In this document: one piece after another, positions 4,763-8,608 of the stretch
Numbering within the stretch: position 1 is the stretch's first letter
Layout: every line of letters starts with the position of its first letter
From: Verrucomicrobiota bacterium
GTDB lineage: Bacteria > Verrucomicrobiota > Verrucomicrobiia > Opitutales > Seribacteraceae
Assembly: GCA_014382645.1 (NCBI GenBank)
Contig: JACNJI010000260.1
Span: 1 to 8,608, forward strand
DNA length: 8,608 bases
Direction: 5' to 3'
Notes under the pieces: generated by a model
Told to the model about the DNA's origin: nothing
The model's input: the letters and a program-made list of their open reading frames with translations, nothing else
The model's database searches: none
Made by a program: the position numbers and the translations under genes

Positions 4763-6942
4763 TCGATTTTTCCGAATGGCGCCTAGATTGGTCTTGGCCG
4801 GTAGTCTTGGTGGTGATTGCCGTTATGGTCATCTGCCTCCGGCTTTGCATCCTTACTTGGATTCGATCAGGTAGAAAAAGATCCATAGCATGGCTGGAAG
4901 CCCTGAGGTTCATTGTCGTGAGTTTGATTTTGGTCACGCTAGCTAACCCTGAACGTGTCGAACGTATAGAAAGGGATTCCGAACCCCAAATACTTCTGCT
5001 GTCGGACACTTCTGCCAGCATGAATACGCGCGATGTAAAAGACGCCAACGGAACGACAATAACCCGTTCGGATTGGGTGAAAAAATCACTGACTCAACCT
5101 TGGCGTTCCGAACTCGAAAAGACGGCCATTGTTTCGGAACTCCCCTTTTCTTCCGCAAGCGGCAGCGAAGCAACCGACCTCTCGCTTCCTTTGAAGGAAG
5201 GGCTTGATCGTATTTCAAATCTTAAGGCCGCTCTATACTTCACCGACGGAGACGTAAACACAGGTCCATCCCCACTGTCTCTCGCAGGTCGTTGCCGAGC
5301 ATTAGGTGTCCCCACATACGTTGTTCGAGTCGGCAGAGACAAACCTCTGCCCGATCTCGTTCTCGAGGATTTCACCGCCCCCTCCTTCGCTCTCCTCGGT
5401 GAACGCCTGACCGTTAGTTACCGTATTTCGAACACCTTCCCCGAGCGGATCGAAACGACCTTGAGGCTGATGGGAAACGACGAGCAAGTGGCGGTAAAAC
5501 CGATAATCTTGCCCACTGGCGAAGAGGTGAGCGGAACCATATCCTGGCTGCCTTCCATGAAGGGGGAGATAAGTTTACGGGCAGAAGTGGAAGGGCAACC
5601 GGGAGAAAGCATAATCGAAAACAATTTCAGAGAACTCGAGACACGGATCGAAAGCAAGGTACTCAAGGCCCTGATCGTAGATTCGTTCCCAAGGTGGGAA
5701 TATCGATTTCTACGCAACGCTCTTGAACGCGACCCACGAGTCGACATGAACTGCATTCTTCTCCACCCGGGAATGAATCCCGGCAACGGTCGTGGATACC
5801 TTAGAGAATTCCCCGACTCCCCCGAAGAACTGGCCCCTTACGACGTAGTATTCATTGGGGACATTGGACTTGAGGAAGGAGAATTGAGTGAAGACAACTG
5901 CGAGGCATTGGCCAACCTTGTCCGCCTGCATGCCTCCGGGGTAATTTTTCTTCCCGGACGGCGAGGGCGTCAAACTAGTCTTGCCGACAGCCCATTGGGA
6001 GACCTTATCCCCGTCGCCTTCGACCCTGCCAAACCCAGAGGGGTGGGCACTTCCAACTCTTCGGCTATCACGCTTACCACAAAAGGACGCAATCACTGGC
6101 TAACCACGCTAAGAGGCGCGGGTGAACCAGATCTTCGATTCTGGGAACGACTCCCTGGGTTTCATTGGTCCGCCGCGGCTCTCAAGAGTCGGCCGGGATC
6201 CGAAGTACTTGCAGTACACTCGATCTTTAGAAACGAATGGGGACGGATGCCAGTGTTGGCCATTCGCTATGTCGGCGCGGGCAAAACCCTCTACCTCGGA
6301 AGCGACTCCGCATGGCGATGGCGTCGAGGCGTCGAAGACAAATACCACTATCGTTTCTGGAGCCAGATAGCCCGATGGATGGCCCATGGACGGCATCTGT
6401 CGGAAGGAGATGGGATGAAAGTCATCCACAGCCCGGAAAGGCCAAAGACAGGCGAAAACGTCTACCTGCGCTGCATCGTCTTGGATAAAGACGGTTTTCC
6501 CCTTAAAGATGGCCCTGTAGAAAGTATGGTTGAGCACCCCGGAGGGGAAACCGAAAGAATCTTTTACGAACCTGCTCCGGAAGGAGATGGCGTCTTTCTC
6601 GCAACCTTTCGGACTCGTCAATCCGGCACGATTAGAATCAGAACGGAAGTTACAAAAGCCAATCGTTTCTTGGAAACCAACTTGCATGCGGAAAGTCATG
6701 GTCTGGAACGGCTTGGCCGGCCGGCGCGGACAGGCGATCTTCGCGAACTGGCAAGACTCACTGGCGGGAAGTACGGCCTCTCCGAAAATCTAGAAAGCAT
6801 CGTTCAATCCATAGCCGCCCTGCCTGCCCCCGATCCTCTGGAACGAATACATCGACTACGAACCGATCTCAACTGGGGATTATTCCTTTGCGGATTGCTT
6901 GCAATTTACTGGACTGGCCGGAAATTCACAGGAATGATTTAG
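4759..6942 (+). CDS. Membrane VWA protein with glutamine-amidotransferase-like domain
   Basis: Numbering is from the TTG at 4759, giving 727 residues. Helices at about 13-33 and 48-62 flank a basic stretch (RSGRKRS). A VWA domain follows with a full metal site: DTSAS (83-87), TDLSL (139-143) and FTDGD (161-165). A beta-rich, Ig-like part (about 200-295) precedes VLKALIVDSFPRWEYRFL (301-318), a hallmark of these proteins, and an amidotransferase-like domain containing YDVVFIGD (361-368) without an evident catalytic Cys. Another beta-rich region (ENVYLRCIVLD onwards) leads to a last helix (about 704-725). The TTG overlaps the previous stop as TTGA, suggesting coupled translation. An ATG at 4663 in the same frame would add 32 residues but would overlap the neighbour by 100 bases and lacks a ribosome binding site; the extra residues look like an out-of-frame reading of the neighbour's membrane helix. 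The overall layout mirrors the preceding gene product. Confidence 0.9.
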   Translation: MIDFSEWRLDWSWPVVLVVIAVMVICLRLCILTWIRSGRKRSIAWLEALRFIVVSLILVTLANPERVERIERDSEPQILLLSDTSASMNTRDVKDANGTTITRSDWVKKSLTQPWRSELEKTAIVSELPFSSASGSEATDLSLPLKEGLDRISNLKAALYFTDGDVNTGPSPLSLAGRCRALGVPTYVVRVGRDKPLPDLVLEDFTAPSFALLGERLTVSYRISNTFPERIETTLRLMGNDEQVAVKPIILPTGEEVSGTISWLPSMKGEISLRAEVEGQPGESIIENNFRELETRIESKVLKALIVDSFPRWEYRFLRNALERDPRVDMNCILLHPGMNPGNGRGYLREFPDSPEELAPYDVVFIGDIGLEEGELSEDNCEALANLVRLHASGVIFLPGRRGRQTSLADSPLGDLIPVAFDPAKPRGVGTSNSSAITLTTKGRNHWLTTLRGAGEPDLRFWERLPGFHWSAAALKSRPGSEVLAVHSIFRNEWGRMPVLAIRYVGAGKTLYLGSDSAWRWRRGVEDKYHYRFWSQIARWMAHGRHLSEGDGMKVIHSPERPKTGENVYLRCIVLDKDGFPLKDGPVESMVEHPGGETERIFYEPAPEGDGVFLATFRTRQSGTIRIRTEVTKANRFLETNLHAESHGLERLGRPARTGDLRELARLTGGKYGLSENLESIVQSIAALPAPDPLERIHRLRTDLNWGLFLCGLLAIYWTGRKFTGMI
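6930..6933 (+). promoter_or_regulatory. Weak ribosome binding site of the DUF4175-like gene
   Basis: AGGA lies eleven bases before the ATG at 6945, within the last codons of the preceding gene. The spacing is long and the match short, so support for the start comes mainly from the two-base gap after the previous stop codon and from the basic N-terminus of the product. Confidence 0.35.
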
Positions 6943-6944
6943 CC

Positions 6945-8608
6945 ATGAAGCCAAGCAGCGACAGACCAACACCGCTACCGGAAAGCCTTCGGCGAGCAAC
7001 CATCAGCTTGGGGGCAAGAGTTGGCAAGCTCGCCCACACCCGCGGAGCAGGTGCCATTGCCGCGTGTTTGCTGTGCTCCTGGTTAGTTTTATTTGCCAGC
7101 GACCGCTTATGGGACACGCCCGGCCTAGTCCGCATTTTTCTAGCAGGAGCTGGGTGGGTGGGAACCACCTTAATGCTTTTTGCATGGTATCGTGGTGGCA
7201 TTCTCCTCCCGCAATCGGAAATCCATCTCGCCAAATTAGTTCGGAACAAATTCGGCGGTCCCGGCGATCGTTTCCTAGGGGTCCTCGAACTCGCTCGTCG
7301 TGGCCCGGACGAAATTCGGCATTCCGAGGCGCTTTTCGAAGCAGCCGCTAAAAAAGTGGAGCAAGAAATTAGCCGACTGGAACTGAATGAAGCAGTAGAC
7401 GTTCGACCGGCAAGACGGGCTCTCTCGTGCTGCGCCGGGGCTGCTTTGCTTACGGGAATCATCGCGTTGACGCTACCAGATATCGCTCTCAATGCATGGC
7501 AACGCTGGGCCGTGCCGTGGAATGACTCCCCTCGCCTTACTCTAACCACGCCGGCATGGGTTCCGGCTCAGACTTTCTGTGCCCGTGGCGAACCAGTGCC
7601 CTTGCGCTGCATTCTGTCCAAGGATTCTCGCCGTAAACCCAACGAAGCCATCCTCATCTCCCCGACGGGCCAAGAGTTTTCGGCAAAAAGAAACGGCCTC
7701 CTGTACGAATTCATCCTGCCCGGACAATTCGAGGCCAGAGATTGGGCACTGGAAGTGGGAGACGCGCGAGCAATTCTTCAGATTACGCCATTGGAACGTC
7801 CGCGCATCGAACGACTGGAAGCCATCGTCAAACTCCCGGAATATTTAGGTTATTCAAGAGAGCGAAAGACCATTGAAGGCACGCGAACAAAGGTTCTGGA
7901 AGGCACTAACCTCACTTTGGAAGGTGTCTCAAATAGACCCGTCGTTCGAGTTGGCGTTCGAACAAAAAGTACCCATTTCGATGTTGTGACAGACAAGGAA
8001 ACTTTCACAGCCGAGCTGAGCATTGTCGAAGAATCCTTGGACGTGCAGATTAGGTTCACGGATATTTTCGGTCTTTCCGCCGCCACGCCAACTGCGCTTA
8101 CAGTGAACTCCATACCGGACGAAGCGCCAAGGGTTGATTTCGAGAACCTACCTGGAGAAAGTGCGATTCTAGAGACTGAAACCTTGGATCTTCGAGTCAT
8201 CGCAAAAGACGATTACGGTGTTGCGCAGTTGGAACTCCAACTCGCAGTTCAATCAAGCGATGGACAAAGCCACAAACCCGACCGACTGTCAAAGAAGGAG
8301 GAACATGTCGCCGATGCCAAAACTCTGGATCTCGACTTCCCCTTTGACCCTTCCTTTCTCGGACTCAAGCGCGGAGACGTCGCTATACTTACCGCCAAGG
8401 CCATCGACCGGGTTCCCGACCGAGAGTTTTCCACCTCCAGAGAGATCATCCTTCATGTCGTAGGACCCGAAGAGCATGCCGAGGCAGTTCGTCGAAGGAT
8501 GGAAGATATCTTAGCCCAAGTTTCCGAAATCGCCAGGGAAGAGGAAGGTATCATGCTGGAAAATGTACGACTCTCCGATGAGGCTTTCGATGAACTCGAC
8601 GAACGACA
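6945..8608 (+). CDS. DUF4175-like membrane protein, C-terminal end missing
   Basis: An ATG two bases after the preceding stop opens a frame of 554 codons that stays open to the window end. The product has a short basic N-terminus, hydrophobic helices at about 34-52 (GAGAIAACLLCSWLVLF), 60-82 and 157-178, and a soluble stretch between the second and third helices containing FLGVLELARRG. Three helices put the rest outside the cytoplasm. After the third helix come WQRWAVPWNDSPRLTLTTPA (185-204) and a long beta-rich part with LERPRIERLEAIVKLPEYLG, DEAPRV and VIAKDDYGV, which match the pattern of DUF4175-like proteins found next to MoxR/VWA genes in Planctomycetota and Verrucomicrobiota. From about 508 the sequence turns charged and helical (RRMEDILAQVSEIAREEEG), probably the beginning of the coiled-coil part usual for such proteins. 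Family members often exceed 1000 residues, so perhaps half is missing. The role is unknown; a structural or client role with the upstream proteins is inference. Confidence 0.85.
   Translation, partial: MKPSSDRPTPLPESLRRATISLGARVGKLAHTRGAGAIAACLLCSWLVLFASDRLWDTPGLVRIFLAGAGWVGTTLMLFAWYRGGILLPQSEIHLAKLVRNKFGGPGDRFLGVLELARRGPDEIRHSEALFEAAAKKVEQEISRLELNEAVDVRPARRALSCCAGAALLTGIIALTLPDIALNAWQRWAVPWNDSPRLTLTTPAWVPAQTFCARGEPVPLRCILSKDSRRKPNEAILISPTGQEFSAKRNGLLYEFILPGQFEARDWALEVGDARAILQITPLERPRIERLEAIVKLPEYLGYSRERKTIEGTRTKVLEGTNLTLEGVSNRPVVRVGVRTKSTHFDVVTDKETFTAELSIVEESLDVQIRFTDIFGLSAATPTALTVNSIPDEAPRVDFENLPGESAILETETLDLRVIAKDDYGVAQLELQLAVQSSDGQSHKPDRLSKKEEHVADAKTLDLDFPFDPSFLGLKRGDVAILTAKAIDRVPDREFSTSREIILHVVGPEEHAEAVRRRMEDILAQVSEIAREEEGIMLENVRLSDEAFDELDER

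Noticed and set aside
5767..5783. CCGGGA/TCCCGG hairpin in the second VWA gene
   Set aside because: A 6-bp stem without a T-run, inside coding sequence, is expected by chance.
6320..6335. Tandem 8-bp repeat GGCGTCGA in the second VWA gene, possible phase-variation site
   Set aside because: Only two copies are present and the reading frame is intact; this is within chance and codon bias.
6109..6699. Minus-strand open frame of 196 codons opposite the second VWA gene
   Set aside because: It lies wholly within a well-supported plus-strand gene and shows no domain or ribosome binding site.
6926..7549. Minus-strand open frame of 207 codons at the start of the DUF4175-like gene
   Set aside because: The plus frame continues open for 554 codons with membrane helices and family motifs, while the minus product is low-complexity Ser/Arg/Pro-rich.

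Overview
The window reads as a chromosomal segment of a Gram-negative bacterium of the Planctomycetota-Verrucomicrobiota group, most likely a verrucomicrobium (Opitutae-like). The basis is the gene order MoxR ATPase, DUF58 protein, two large membrane VWA proteins and a DUF4175-like membrane protein, together with the style of the short-chain dehydrogenase end (…DGGYSAMTI) and the BatA-type N-terminus. This taxonomic call is inference from family knowledge. No rRNA, tRNA, insertion sequence or CRISPR array is visible.

Left part (1-803). The 3' end of a plus-strand short-chain dehydrogenase closes at 134. A convergent minus-strand small gene with a DUF1737-like domain lies at 409-618. Between them are two hairpins. 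The one at 158-183 has its U-tract on the minus strand, and the one at 326-348 has its U-tract on the plus strand. If both are terminators, the two convergent transcripts overlap in their 3' ends. Between the small gene and the next operon is an AT-rich divergent promoter region (about 700-803) with several short inverted repeats.

Right part (804-8608). Five tightly packed plus-strand genes form one apparent operon that runs off the window: a MoxR-family AAA+ ATPase (804-1838), a soluble DUF58/VWA protein (1835-2743, ATGA overlap), a BatA-type membrane VWA protein (2798-4762), a second membrane VWA protein with a glutamine-amidotransferase-like fold (most likely 4759-6942, TTG start overlapping the previous stop), and a DUF4175-like three-helix membrane protein (6945 to beyond 8608).

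How the genes fit together (inference). The ATPase and the DUF58 protein lack membrane segments and should act as a cytoplasmic MoxR-VWA pair. The next three proteins should sit in the inner membrane with large periplasmic parts, and the two VWA membrane proteins share the same overall architecture. The cassette resembles the Bat (Bacteroides aerotolerance) locus in having MoxR, DUF58 and BatA-type proteins, but in the visible part it has a second VWA/amidotransferase-like protein and a DUF4175-like protein where BatB/BatC/BatD would be expected. Its client and physiological role are not evident from the sequence.
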